A stretch of 64,000 bases of DNA from Bradyrhizobium sp. AZCC 1721 (GCF_036924715.1 NZ_JAZHSB010000001.1:3897001-3961000); one strand, 5' to 3'; positions 8,328 through 17,747 are shown, counted from the stretch's first letter. Notes: generated by a model not told the origin, from the sequence alone. Translations and numbers: made by a program.

Positions 8328-8469
8328 CTACGGCGCGTGTCGCGACGGTAACGGATGGCTCCGGATTTGGCCGTTCGGCTGCTTTTTTGTGGTGCGAAGC
8401 GGGCGATATTTGTAATGTCCAGCCAGCGTTACAGCCAAAGCCTTTGTTGATTCTGCAGGGGGATTTCAT

Positions 8470-9897
8470 ATGCGTTACCCAACGCTCATTTTGTCCGTCA
8501 TATGCATGGTCTTTGCGGCCGGAACCGCTCAAGCCGAAAAGCGCGTCGCTTTCGTCGTCGGCAACGGCACCTACAAGAACGTTGCTCCGCTTCCGAATCC
8601 TTCCGTTGACGCAAAGGCGATGGCCGCCGCGCTGCGCAATGTCGGATTCGAGGTGGTCGAAGGGTCCAACCTCACGCGCGACAAGATGACCGAACGTCTG
8701 CTCGACTTCGGGAAGAAGGCGCAAGGCGCCGACGTCGCGCTGTTCTTCTATGCCGGCCATGGCATTGCCATCTCCGGCACCAACTATCTGTTGCCGATCG
8801 ACGCCGACATCAAATCCGAAATGGACGTCAAGCTTGGCGCCGCGATCAATATCGACCTCACCCTCGAGCAGACCATGGGCGATGCCAAGGTCAAGCTGGT
8901 GTTCCTCGACGCTTGCCGCGACAACCCGTTCGCAGCCAAGATCAAGTCGAACTCCGCCACCCGCAGCGTCAACGTGCAGACCGGTCTCGCCGAAATGAAG
9001 TCCGGCGAAGGCACGCTGATCGCGTTTGCGACCGGCCCGGGCCAGACTGCGCTCGATGGCCAGGAAGGCGGCAACAGCCCGTTCACGCGCGCCCTGCTCG
9101 CCAACCTCACCCAGCCCGGCGTCGAGATCCAGCAAGCGATGACCAAGGTCCGCGCCCAGGTCAACGAAGAGACCAACAAGGGTCAGCTCCCTTGGGGTCA
9201 CACCAACCTGATCGGCGCGGTCTACCTGAACGGCGCGCCCGCGCCCGGCGCCGTGGCGGCTGCAGCGCCGGCGTCGGGTCCAAAGCCGGGCTCTGACGTC
9301 GAACTGGAGTTCTGGCGCTCGATCAAGGATTCCAACAAGCCGGAAGAGTTCAACGCGTATCTGACCAACTATCCTAACGGTCAGTTCCGGTCACTGGCGC
9401 TGTCGCGGATTGCGTCGCTGGAGAGCGGTGCAAAGGATGCAACCCGCAACTTGAGCACCGGCATCGATCCCGCGACCTTCAAGGAAGAAGCAAGCCAGAC
9501 CACCGAGGACCAGATCGGCCTCGATAAAGGCCAGCGCCGCGACGTGCAGCGCCGCCTCAACGGGCTCGGTTTCGATACCAAGGTCACCGGCCAGTTCGAC
9601 GCCCCGACCCGCGCCGTGATCACGCGCTGGCAAGCGGCGCGCGGCTATCCGAAGAGCGGCTACCTCAACAAGCTGCAGCACAAGGCGCTGCTGACGGAGA
9701 TCGTGGCGGCCGCACCGACCGCCAGTTCCGATGAGGAGCGTCCCGCCCCCAAGCGCCGCGCCCCCAGCACCGTTCAGGCGCAGCCTCAACCGCACCAGCC
9801 CCCTCCGCAGCGTCAGTACAGCGCTCCTGCTCCCGGCCCCGATCCGGCCGGTGCCGGCCGCTTCATCGGCGGCGTCGTCGGCGGCATGCTGCGCTAA
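8470..9897 (+). CDS. Caspase-like (C14) protease with peptidoglycan-binding domain
   Basis: Signal peptide 1-22 (ending AQA), then a caspase fold at about 24-255. The catalytic dyad is visible: His97 in YAGHG and Cys149 in LDACRDNP. A linker with EFWRSIKDSNKPEEF (about 280-294) leads to a PG_binding_1-like module at about 352-408 (QRRDVQRRLNGLGFD ... GYLNKLQHKALL). The tail is Pro/Gln-rich and ends in a Gly-rich segment (GGVVGGMLR). The protein should be periplasmic and cell-wall-associated. Members of this family are common in Rhizobiales but their substrates are not known. It is monocistronic, ending in a strong terminator. Confidence 0.88.
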   Translation: MRYPTLILSVICMVFAAGTAQAEKRVAFVVGNGTYKNVAPLPNPSVDAKAMAAALRNVGFEVVEGSNLTRDKMTERLLDFGKKAQGADVALFFYAGHGIAISGTNYLLPIDADIKSEMDVKLGAAINIDLTLEQTMGDAKVKLVFLDACRDNPFAAKIKSNSATRSVNVQTGLAEMKSGEGTLIAFATGPGQTALDGQEGGNSPFTRALLANLTQPGVEIQQAMTKVRAQVNEETNKGQLPWGHTNLIGAVYLNGAPAPGAVAAAAPASGPKPGSDVELEFWRSIKDSNKPEEFNAYLTNYPNGQFRSLALSRIASLESGAKDATRNLSTGIDPATFKEEASQTTEDQIGLDKGQRRDVQRRLNGLGFDTKVTGQFDAPTRAVITRWQAARGYPKSGYLNKLQHKALLTEIVAAAPTASSDEERPAPKRRAPSTVQAQPQPHQPPPQRQYSAPAPGPDPAGAGRFIGGVVGGMLR

Positions 9898-9913
9898 CGG
9901 CAAACAGATCCAC

Positions 9914-9949
9914 AAAAGGCCCGGGGATGATCCCGGGCCTTTTATTTTG
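9914..9949 (+). terminator. Rho-independent terminator
   Basis: AAAAGGCCCGGG and CCCGGGCCTTTT form a perfect GC-rich stem with a short loop, followed by a T-rich tail (ATTTTG). It lies 16 bases after the caspase stop codon and is the clearest terminator in the first 10 kb. Confidence 0.92.
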
Positions 9950-9996
9950 CGCTTCGCTATGCCTGCAATCACATCGGTAAGAGTCGAATGGCAACT

Positions 9997-10991
9997 ATGA
10001 GCACCCTGATCCTGACGCCGGACGACTCGGGTGCGGGATGCCTCGCTGCGTCTGGAATTGCCGACCGTGTGATCGGATTTTCGTACAGGCTCGTCACTGG
10101 GCCGGTCCCGGCCGTTTCGGAACCCGAGGCTTTCTTTGCCGAGCGGGCGAGGCTTGGTGGCGCCGCGATCCAGCGCTGGGACACAGACGGCCCAGACCGG
10201 CTCTGCGATGAATGGCGCGACATGATCCGCGTCATGAGCGACTTCGACCGCGTCGAGATTTGGGCTGACCATGATCCCAATTCTCAACTTCAGCTTGTCC
10301 AACTGCTTGATTGGCTCAGGGCCTATCCGAGCCTCATTCCGAAGTTGTCGCTAAGAAGTCCTGATTTTTTGATCCGCAGCCAAATACCGGAAAGCGTCTC
10401 GGCACTTCGACTGCGGGCCGAGAATATCTCCGATATCCAGTTGCAGACCGCGAGGGTCGCATTGCAGGCTTTTCAACATCCTAGCCCCAAGGCGTGGTTC
10501 GCCCTGCTGCGCGAAGATCTCCAGGCCCTGCCTCATCTGCGGCCCACGGTCGACCAGTTGTTGGAGGAATTGCCAGCTACCGACACGGCGCTCACGGCTG
10601 CAGAAACGAGACTGCTCGAAATCATCTCAACCGGTCCCATCGCGCCGATGCGCGCCATCGCTGAGTACGCCGCGATAATCCCGTAAGCGTTCTCGATTAC
10701 TGGGAAGTCGGGACGAGGCTCCACGGGCTCGCCCATTGCGAAACACCCGCAATTGTTGGCCTCGACGAGGATGGTCCTTTCAACCTGGCCCTGCACGACG
10801 ATTGCGAGCGCTTCGAGCGCTACAAAGGGAGCAGGCTATCGTTGTCGGAACTCGGACGAACACTGTTGAAGCGACAGGCGGATTTTGCCCAGCACTGCAC
10901 AATCGATCGGTGGTGGGGAGGCACGAGATTGACCAACGATCGACTTTGGCGCTGGGACAACGCCAATCGTGCTCTGGTTCCTTCCGTTTAG
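9997..10991 (+). pseudogene. DUF1835/DUF3658-type gene broken by a frameshift
   Basis: The first part (ATG at 9997, also 9988 in frame) runs to a stop at 10684-10686 and begins STLILTPDDSGAGCL, as in DUF1835 proteins. A second frame continues without a gap (VLDYWEVGTRLHGLAHCE ... RWWGGTRLTNDRLWRWD) to a TAG at 10989-10991, which looks like the normal C-terminus of the same protein. The switch lies at about 10665-10680 and needs a one-base change in the frame. A sequencing error is possible; otherwise the gene is dead or makes a shortened protein. Confidence 0.75.
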
Positions 10992-11144
10992 TCCCGCAAA
11001 CAGTCCTGGCGGACGGGCTGGCATCGTCCGCCCAGGGTCAAGACCGAAAAGGCTCGCATCGAGCAAAATATTTCCGCCTAGCCCGCAAGATCCGACATCC
11101 GAGCTTACGTACACGCCCCAAAATCAGTGCAGACAGTGGCGTTC

Positions 11145-11384
11145 CTACTTGCCCGCAGCCTTTCGCAGCGCCTCGTTGATGCGATCCTGCCAACCCGGAC
11201 CACCCTCCTGAAACCATTCCAGCACGTCCTGATCGATCCGCAGCGTGATCTGCTCGCGCACGCCGGGAACGGTGGCTTGTTTGGCGGGTGCCTGCGCCAC
11301 CTTCGCGGTCGCGCGCTTGAACGCGGCCTCGGCTTCGGTGCGCGCATCGTTCAGGGTTCTCGGCCGCCGCGGCTGGTCCGCCAT
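11145..11384 (-). CDS. BrnA-like antitoxin/DNA-binding protein
   Basis: A 79-aa protein whose C-terminal half (REQITLRIDQDVLEWFQ, then GPGWQDRINEALRK) matches the ribbon-helix-helix BrnA family. The N-terminus is charged and Ala-rich. BrnA normally follows and neutralises the BrnT toxin, but here the gene upstream is cysK, which stops two bases before this ATG, and no brnT-like frame is adjacent. It is an orphan: perhaps a plain regulator, or the remnant of a toxin-antitoxin pair. Confidence 0.75.
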   Translation of the reverse strand: MADQPRRPRTLNDARTEAEAAFKRATAKVAQAPAKQATVPGVREQITLRIDQDVLEWFQEGGPGWQDRINEALRKAAGK

Positions 11385-11386
11385 CG

Positions 11387-12364
<978 letters not shown>

Positions 12365-12596
12365 CTCGACACTCCCAAAGCGATCATGTGCGGGGAAAAA
12401 GCGCTCTCCTACTTAGGAGGCGGCCACGTCGATGCGCAAGCCGGAATTGCCGGAACGAACAATTCGCTGCATTGCAAAACAAGAACTTCGCTAAATATCG
12501 TGAAATCAACGCATTTGTGTTGCGACATCGTCAAAGATTTCTGCTTATACTTTGGTTGGGAGCTGGGCCTGAGGTTCAGATCGCACGGAGGTCACG

Positions 12597-12812
12597 ATGC
12601 CAGCTATTGCTGAAATCCTGTCGACCCTAGCGTCCAGGCCCGATCCGCGTGGCTGTGATTTGCCGACCTGCCCCGTGTGTGCCGACACGATGGTGGCCGC
12701 GGAAGCCTCCGCCTACCTGCAGGACAACGTGATCAGCTATCTCTGGACCTGTGACACCTGCGGTTACGGCTTCGTGACCAAGCATTCGGTCAAGAGGTTC
12801 GCCTGTAATTGA
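12597..12812 (+). CDS. Small zinc-ribbon protein (71 aa)
   Basis: GGAGG precedes the ATG at good spacing. Two CxxC pairs (CPVCADT and CDTCGYG) separated by about 37 residues suggest one bound zinc. The ending KHSVKRFACN adds a last Cys. Unknown function; small zinc-ribbon proteins of this kind are frequent in Bradyrhizobium. It is divergent from cysK and is followed by a hairpin terminator made partly of tgt-derived sequence. Confidence 0.65.
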   Translation: MPAIAEILSTLASRPDPRGCDLPTCPVCADTMVAAEASAYLQDNVISYLWTCDTCGYGFVTKHSVKRFACN

Positions 12813-12838
12813 TTCAAGCTATCTCGGAGCTATGTCAG

Positions 12839-12868
12839 CGCGCGCCCATCCGGCGCGCGTTTGTTTTT
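12839..12868 (+). terminator. Terminator overlapping the left tgt-derived repeat
   Basis: An eight-base GC stem (CGCGCGCC / GGCGCGCG) with loop CATCC is followed by TTTGTTTTT. It follows the zinc-ribbon gene by 26 bp. The right arm and T-run belong to the duplicated tgt fragment, so the terminator was created at, or reshaped by, the repeat boundary. Confidence 0.75.
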
Positions 12869-12892
12869 GGAAAGTCTCGAACGTGCCGGCGG
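12843..12892. repeat. Direct repeat, left copy (tgt 3'-end fragment)
   Basis: This 50-bp segment matches 14900-14949 at 49 of 50 positions; the one difference is a synonymous Ala codon change (GCC against GCG) when read as tgt. On the minus strand this copy still encodes the end of Tgt (AGTFETFQKQTRAGWA) followed by Arg and a TGA stop. The two copies flank the truncated ada-type gene and the MFS gene, as left and right ends of an inserted block. Confidence 0.85.
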
Positions 12893-12944
12893 CGGCGATC
12901 GGTTCTGTGCGAAGTGCGACCATGCCGCATCGGCCCCGAAGTTT

Positions 12945-13559
12945 CTAGACGTTCCGCTGCCTCCGCCGAATTTCACTCGGAGGACGCTTGTAGACCTCCG
13001 CAAAGACCGCATTGAAGCGGCGCAGGCTGCGAAAGCCAGCCAGCGACGCAATCTCGGTCATCGGCAGTTTGGTATCATCTAAAAGTCGCTTCGCCCGCTG
13101 TACCCGTGCCGTCTTGGCAACCTGACCGGGGCTCGCGCCGAGATGCTTGTCGAACAATCGAGATAGATGCCGCGCCCCTACGCCAACGCGGGCCGCGAGC
13201 GCTTCAACAGTCGCCCGATCGAGTGCGCCCCTGGCGATCAGTCGCATCGCGCGTTCGACCGTCGCCAATGAGCCCTTCCATGCCGGAGAGAATGGCGCCG
13301 TCTCCGGCCGGCACCGCAGGCACGGCCGAAATCCGGCACGCTCCGCCGCCGCTGCAGATGGATAAAAGGACACGTTCTCCGCCTTCGCGGGGCGAACCGG
13401 ACAGACCGGCCGGCAGTAAATGCGCGTTGTCCTGACACCTGAGAAGAACCGACCATCGAACCGTCGATCACGGCTGACGCGAGCCCGCTCGCAGGCTGCG
13501 ACGTCCAGATCACCAAGCTCCGTCCTTGCCGACGACGGAGTCCGTTTGCGGCGAGCCAT
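12945..13559 (-). CDS. Ada-type methyl-phosphotriester sensor with AraC HTH, truncated
   Basis: The 204-aa protein has the Ada N-terminal zinc domain (SRDRRFDGRFF, then Cys49, Cys53, Cys80 and Cys83 in YCRPVCP and PCLRCRPE), where one Cys takes up a methyl group from DNA phosphotriesters. An AraC-type double HTH covers about 100-198 (RHLSRLFDKHLGASP, FRSLRRFNAVF). In related Ada-AlkA proteins a DNA glycosylase domain follows at this point; here the frame stops about 50 bp from the left repeat. It probably lost that domain at the island edge. It could still act as an alkylation-responsive activator. Confidence 0.8.
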   Translation of the reverse strand: MARRKRTPSSARTELGDLDVAACERARVSRDRRFDGRFFSGVRTTRIYCRPVCPVRPAKAENVSFYPSAAAAERAGFRPCLRCRPETAPFSPAWKGSLATVERAMRLIARGALDRATVEALAARVGVGARHLSRLFDKHLGASPGQVAKTARVQRAKRLLDDTKLPMTEIASLAGFRSLRRFNAVFAEVYKRPPSEIRRRQRNV

Positions 13560-13614
13560 TGCGCGCTCCTGATGCTACGTCGTGCTCATCTTATGTTTCG
13601 GGAGAACGGAGACA

Positions 13615-14844
13615 ATGGTCGCGGCGAGCCGCTTCTTTGGATGGTCGGTTGCGTGGTCGGCGTTTGCGATCGCCGTGTTCGCCTGGGGCATCGGGTTCTA
13701 CGGCCCTTCGGTATTTCTCCAATCGCTGCACGAATCGCGAGGTTGGCCGATCTCGAAGATTTCAATGGCCATCACGGCTCACTTCTTGGTCAGCGCAATC
13801 ATCATAGCCTATCTGCCGGAGATTCATCGCCGACTGGGGATCGCCATAACGACGTTCATTGGGGCGGTCGCAACGGCGACGGGCCTGATTTCATGGTCCG
13901 GCGCACGCGAGCCATGGCAGTTGTTCGTCGCGACCATCCCGAGCGGGGCTGGTTGGGCCATGACGAGCGGAGCAGCGCTGAACGCTATCGTGGCAAAATG
14001 GTTCGATCGCGACCGGCCGATGGCGATCGCCCTGGCATTCAACGGCGCCAGCGTCGGCGGCGTGCTGTTCGTGCCGATATGGGTCCACCTGATACGATCG
14101 ATCGGATTCCCATCAGCGGCGCTCCTCGTCGGAGGCTGCATGGTGGCTACGGTTGCATATCTCTGCGTCAGGTTCCTGGCTAAATCGCCCGGCCAAATGG
14201 GCCTGGCTCCAGACGGCGATGCATCGCATGGGGCAGCACCGAGCCAAAGGCCACGACGGACACGCACCGAGATCATTCGAACCTCACGCTTCATCACGAT
14301 TTCGGCCGCCTTCTCGCTTGGCCTGTTCGCACAGATCGGCCTGCTCGCTCACCTGGTAGCTCGTCTGACGCCGGACCTTGGGATTAGCTACGCTGGGTTT
14401 CTTGTCAGCCTGGCTACGATATGTGCCATCATAGGCCGAACGCTGGCTGGGAAATGGATCGGTGAGCATGATCGCCGTTTCGCGGCTGCGATCAACTTTG
14501 CCGTGCAGATTGGCGGCGTCCTATGGCTGATTTTCAGTACTGGATGGGTGGGTCTTACGCTCGGATGCGTTCTCTTCGGTCTCGGCATCGGCAATCTGAC
14601 GTCACTCCCGCCGTTGATCGTGCAGAAGGAGTTCGAACGCGAGGATGTCGGCACCGCAGTGGCGCTCATTATCGCGATCAACCAAGGGGTATTTGCATTC
14701 GCACCTGCAATCATTGGCGCCATGCGTGACACGACGGCCAATTATCAATTGCCGTTCGCGCTCATTGCAGTGGTTCAGTTTCTGGCCCTGGCGATCATTC
14801 TGCTTGGCCGAAGGTCCGCACCCGCTCCAGCGACTTCAACTTGA
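13615..14844 (+). CDS. MFS transporter
   Basis: A 409-aa protein with about twelve hydrophobic helices and the MFS loop pattern after helix 2 (EIHRRLGIAI) and in the middle (KWFDRDRPMAIALAFNGASVGG). A hydrophilic loop rich in Arg/Pro (about 195-225) separates the halves. GGAG four bases before the ATG at 13615 favours this start. It lies 55 bp from, and is divergent to, the ada-type gene; both are inside the repeat-flanked block. Substrate unknown; oxalate/formate-type and related anion transporters are similar in layout. Confidence 0.85.
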   Translation: MVAASRFFGWSVAWSAFAIAVFAWGIGFYGPSVFLQSLHESRGWPISKISMAITAHFLVSAIIIAYLPEIHRRLGIAITTFIGAVATATGLISWSGAREPWQLFVATIPSGAGWAMTSGAALNAIVAKWFDRDRPMAIALAFNGASVGGVLFVPIWVHLIRSIGFPSAALLVGGCMVATVAYLCVRFLAKSPGQMGLAPDGDASHGAAPSQRPRRTRTEIIRTSRFITISAAFSLGLFAQIGLLAHLVARLTPDLGISYAGFLVSLATICAIIGRTLAGKWIGEHDRRFAAAINFAVQIGGVLWLIFSTGWVGLTLGCVLFGLGIGNLTSLPPLIVQKEFEREDVGTAVALIIAINQGVFAFAPAIIGAMRDTTANYQLPFALIAVVQFLALAIILLGRRSAPAPATST

Positions 14845-14875
14845 AGGTCGAGTTGCGCCCTGGCCAATCCGCTCC

Positions 14876-16009
14876 CTAGCGCGGCGGTATATCACCCTTC
14901 GCCCATCCCGCGCGCGTTTGTTTTTGGAAAGTCTCGAACGTGCCGGCGGTGATCGCGTCGCGCATGCCCCGCATCAGATGCTGGTAATAGGCCACGTTGA
15001 TTTCCGACAACAGCATCGCGCCGAGCGTCTCTCCTGACCTCACCAGATGATGCAAATAGGCGCGTGAGATGTTGCGCGCCGAGGGCCACTCGCTCTCCTC
15101 GTCGAGCGGCCGCGGATCGTCGGCATGACGGGCGTTGCGCAGATTGATCTGGCCGAAGCGGGTGAATGCCATGCCGTGACGCCCGTTCCGCGTCGGCAGC
15201 ACGCAATCGAACATGTCGATGCCGCGCGCCACCGCCTCCAGCAAATCCTCGGGCGTGCCGACGCCCATCAGATAGCGCGGACGATCCGCGGGCAGCGCCG
15301 GCGCCGCTTCCTCGATCATCGCAAGCATCACCGCCTGTGGCTCACCCACGGCAAGCCCGCCGATCGCGTAGCCGTGAAAACCGATATCCACCAATTCACG
15401 CGCGTTGATGTGGCGCATCTCGGGAATGTCGCCGCCCTGCACGATCCCGAACAACATGTAACCATCAGGCGCGCTCTCGAAGGCGCGCTTGCTGCGCTCC
15501 GCCCAGCGTAGCGACAGCCGCATCGCGCGTTCGATGTCGTCGCGCGACGCCGGCAGCCGCACGCACTCGTCCATCTGCATGGCGATGTCGGCGCCGAGCA
15601 GGCGCTGGACCTCGATCGAACGCTCCGGCGACAGCTCGACCTTGGCGCCGTCGATATGCGAGCGAAACGTCACGGCCTTTTCGCTCACCTTGCGCAGGTC
15701 CGACAGCGACATCACCTGGAAGCCGCCGGAGTCGGTCAGCATCGGGCCGTTCCAGCCGGTGAAGACCTGCAGGCCCCCGAGATCAGCGATCCGCTCGGCG
15801 CCCGGCCGTAGCATCAGATGATAAGTATTGCCGAGCACGATATCGGCGCCGGCATCGCGCACGTCGCGCCAGTGCATGCCCTTCATCGCGCCCGCCGTGC
15901 CGACCGGCATGAAGGCCGGCGTTTGCACCACGCCATGCGGCGTGGTCAGGCGGCCGGTGCGGGCCTGGCCGTTGGTGGCGAGCAATTCGAAATGATTGGG
16001 AAGACTCAT
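14876..16009 (-). CDS. tgt: tRNA-guanine transglycosylase
   Basis: 377 aa from the ATG at 16009 (SLPNHFELLATNG). It exchanges guanine at tRNA position 34 for a queuosine precursor. The nucleophile region (MFDCVLPTRNGRHG) and the substrate loop (TDSGGFQVMSL) are intact. In the C-terminal zinc site, the three Cys of the usual CxCxxC are replaced: the segment reads LDEESEWPSARNISRAYLHHL, leaving only the His. The 3' end (14900-14949) is the right copy of the 50-bp repeat. The partner gene queA lies about 10 kb away rather than next to it. Confidence 0.93.
   Translation of the reverse strand: MSLPNHFELLATNGQARTGRLTTPHGVVQTPAFMPVGTAGAMKGMHWRDVRDAGADIVLGNTYHLMLRPGAERIADLGGLQVFTGWNGPMLTDSGGFQVMSLSDLRKVSEKAVTFRSHIDGAKVELSPERSIEVQRLLGADIAMQMDECVRLPASRDDIERAMRLSLRWAERSKRAFESAPDGYMLFGIVQGGDIPEMRHINARELVDIGFHGYAIGGLAVGEPQAVMLAMIEEAAPALPADRPRYLMGVGTPEDLLEAVARGIDMFDCVLPTRNGRHGMAFTRFGQINLRNARHADDPRPLDEESEWPSARNISRAYLHHLVRSGETLGAMLLSEINVAYYQHLMRGMRDAITAGTFETFQKQTRAGWAKGDIPPR
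14900..14949. repeat. Direct repeat, right copy (inside tgt)
   Basis: Part of the tgt coding sequence. It continues to the usual Tgt C-terminus (KGDIPPR), so this copy is the native one and the copy at 12843-12892 is the extra. Confidence 0.85.
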
Positions 16010-16332
16010 GGCGCTGCTTATTGCGTGCCGAGAACGGCCAATCAACCGCCCAGTGGATGAAATCTGACGCTTGGTGCCCAACACGGAAGCACTCGGGCTC
16101 CCTTGCTGCTGGATAAAACTCGGCACTTTGCCTCAGTTATTGCGGCGCGATATTACGGTAGCTATTGGGAGGAAAGCGGACGTCGCGCGGACACCCCATT
16201 TCAGTAGCGATTGACCCCTATCGGACATTCGGCGTGGTGGTCTCGTGCATCCACAGTCCGCACCTGCGCCTTTATGGGGCGGCTTCGGTCACCGCCGCGC
16301 TGCCTCTGCCGAGCACAAGGCAGGCCAATGGC
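16010..16332. other. Intergenic region between tgt and a zinc-ribbon gene
   Basis: No convincing gene. A plus-strand frame of 62 codons at 16165-16353 lacks a ribosome site and overlaps the end of the next gene. The region should hold the tgt promoter, reading leftwards, but I see no clear consensus boxes. Confidence 0.5.
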
Positions 16333-16587
16333 TCATTGAGCTGGCTTCGTTGAACCCACGCCGGGATCAGCAATCGTCTCCCAGTTGTTGCCGCAAGCGG
16401 AACACCGCCATTCGTTGACAACGCCCGTTGGCAAATAGGTTGAACTGACCGGGGCAGTGACAAGTTGTCCGCAGCTGCAGGTATTGGTCCCTCGTGATGG
16501 AGAGCGGCGCGGCTCGCTGACCATTCTAGAAGCCCAGCGGCGCTCGAACCTTCGCTGAAAATGCAATGGATAGATGATCGAATTCAT
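16333..16587 (-). CDS. Small zinc-ribbon hypothetical protein (84 aa)
   Basis: AGGAGG lies six bases before the ATG at 16587, which decides this start over one ten codons upstream. The protein has a basic N-terminal half (RRFERRWASRMVSEPRR) and a two-CxC/CxxC zinc-ribbon (TCSCGQL and WRCSACGNNWET). A nucleic-acid-binding role is plausible but unproved. Confidence 0.65.
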   Translation of the reverse strand: MNSIIYPLHFQRRFERRWASRMVSEPRRSPSRGTNTCSCGQLVTAPVSSTYLPTGVVNEWRCSACGNNWETIADPGVGSTKPAQ

Positions 16588-16855
16588 GGGCTCCCTCCTG
16601 TTGGGCGGCGGGAGCACGGTACGGTCTCTCAGTCACTGAAGCCTTTTTACGATCAGTGATACTAGCTATATGGGGCTTGAGCCACCCTATGGCTAGTCCG
16701 AAGCTCTTGGAAACCTTCGCGTCGGCTGCGGGAAACGATGAACCGCCTCCAGCGGATCCGCCAGCGGGCGTTCGTTTGCGTGCTGCCGAGCGCATAGAGC
16801 GGTCGCTAACCCCGACAGCAGCACGTCCCCATGTGCCGCGGCGAGCCGCGCGGTC

Positions 16856-17140
16856 TTATCGCAGCTTTCGGAAATCGATGCTGCGCAGGACAATTCCGGG
16901 CGGCGTTCCCTCGAACTCGGTCGCCCGATATTTGCTGGCGGCGCACGCCTCGATGCGCTCGCGCAACCGCATGAATTGCCCCTCACGCTGGCCCGCTCTC
17001 GCGCGCACCACACCATCCAGCTCATCCATGGCGGAGGTCGAGACCGCGCAAGGGATCTCCCTGTTGCCGTCGAGCATTGAGAACAGCACCACCATCCTGT
17101 CGTACTCGTAACTGATGAAGCGTCCGTGCGTGAGCGTCAT
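16856..17140 (-). CDS. DUF1488-like protein
   Basis: A 94-aa soluble protein. The opening (RFISYEYDRMVVLFSMLDGNREIPCAVSTSAMDEL) follows the DUF1488 plan of a short beta sheet then a helix, and the second half is a charged helix (QREGQFMRLRERIEACAASKY). AAGGAG lies eight bases before the ATG. DUF1488 has no assigned function. Confidence 0.65.
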   Translation of the reverse strand: MTLTHGRFISYEYDRMVVLFSMLDGNREIPCAVSTSAMDELDGVVRARAGQREGQFMRLRERIEACAASKYRATEFEGTPPGIVLRSIDFRKLR

Positions 17141-17188
17141 GGGACCTACTCCTTAGACGCGGCGCCGTGATCCCAACCGTCGTTTACC

Positions 17189-17485
17189 TCAGCCCTGCTC
17201 AGTGAGCCGGGCAAAGTCCTCGAGGATGGCCGCGACGAGGTCGCGATGCCTTGTGTCTTCCGGCGCCAGTCCTGCAGCATACAGCTTCAGGACGTAGCGC
17301 GCCTTGGCGGCCGCCTCCGGCCACGACGCGGCGGGAAACGCCAGGAGGTGATCTTCGATCTCGGCCCGCCGTTCGCGCAGCTCCCGCGCATGGGTCTCGA
17401 CTTCCGCCAGCGCGCGGCGGATGTCGGTCGCTTTCTGCGCCGCCATGCCGCGGTGGCTGTCGAGGTCAAGTGGTTCGTCAGTCAT
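17189..17485 (-). CDS. Conserved hypothetical protein (98 aa)
   Basis: Almost wholly helical and charged (RRALAEVETHARELRERR, then WPEAAAKARYVLKLYAAG), probably coiled-coil, with no signal or membrane segment. Its ATG overlaps the stop of the upstream gene by eight bases, so the pair is translationally coupled. Function unknown. Confidence 0.6.
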   Translation of the reverse strand: MTDEPLDLDSHRGMAAQKATDIRRALAEVETHARELRERRAEIEDHLLAFPAASWPEAAAKARYVLKLYAAGLAPEDTRHRDLVAAILEDFARLTEQG

Positions 17486-17747
17486 CGGATGTGCTCGCGT
17501 CGATGCGCTGGGCGTCCGACAAATCGACCGGGCCGATCGAGACCACCTCCATCGCCAACCCGCGCGAGCCTTCCGCCGGCACCTTGATCATGGTGGCGAC
17601 GCGGCGGAACGCCGCGAACGAAAGGCCGTCGATCGTCTCCTCATCGGTGACGACCTCGTAGGCGCCCGCGGACAACAGGCGATCGATGCCCTTGATCCGG
17701 AACGGATGTTTGAAGGTGACGACTTCACGTCGGGAACGGATGGTCAT
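17478..17747 (-). CDS. Conserved hypothetical protein (89 aa)
   Basis: The start at 17747 (TIRSRREVVTFKHPF) fits better than the ORF's far upstream ATG, whose extra residues are Arg-rich noise. The core (VTFKHPFRIKGIDRLLSAGAYEVVTDEE) has a beta-hairpin look, with a later strand AMEVVSIGPVDL. Coupled by overlap to the next gene downstream. No family named. Confidence 0.6.
   Translation of the reverse strand: MTIRSRREVVTFKHPFRIKGIDRLLSAGAYEVVTDEETIDGLSFAAFRRVATMIKVPAEGSRGLAMEVVSIGPVDLSDAQRIDASTSDD

Noticed and set aside
8323..9201. Minus-strand frame of 292 codons
   Set aside because: Antisense to the caspase gene, which has a signal peptide and catalytic motifs.
12386..12613. Plus-strand 75-codon frame between cysK and the zinc-ribbon gene
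   Set aside because: No ribosome site; it overlaps the start of the well-supported 12597 gene in another frame.
16165..16353. Plus-strand 62-codon frame after tgt
   Set aside because: No ribosome site, overlaps the convergent zinc-ribbon gene, no recognisable pattern.
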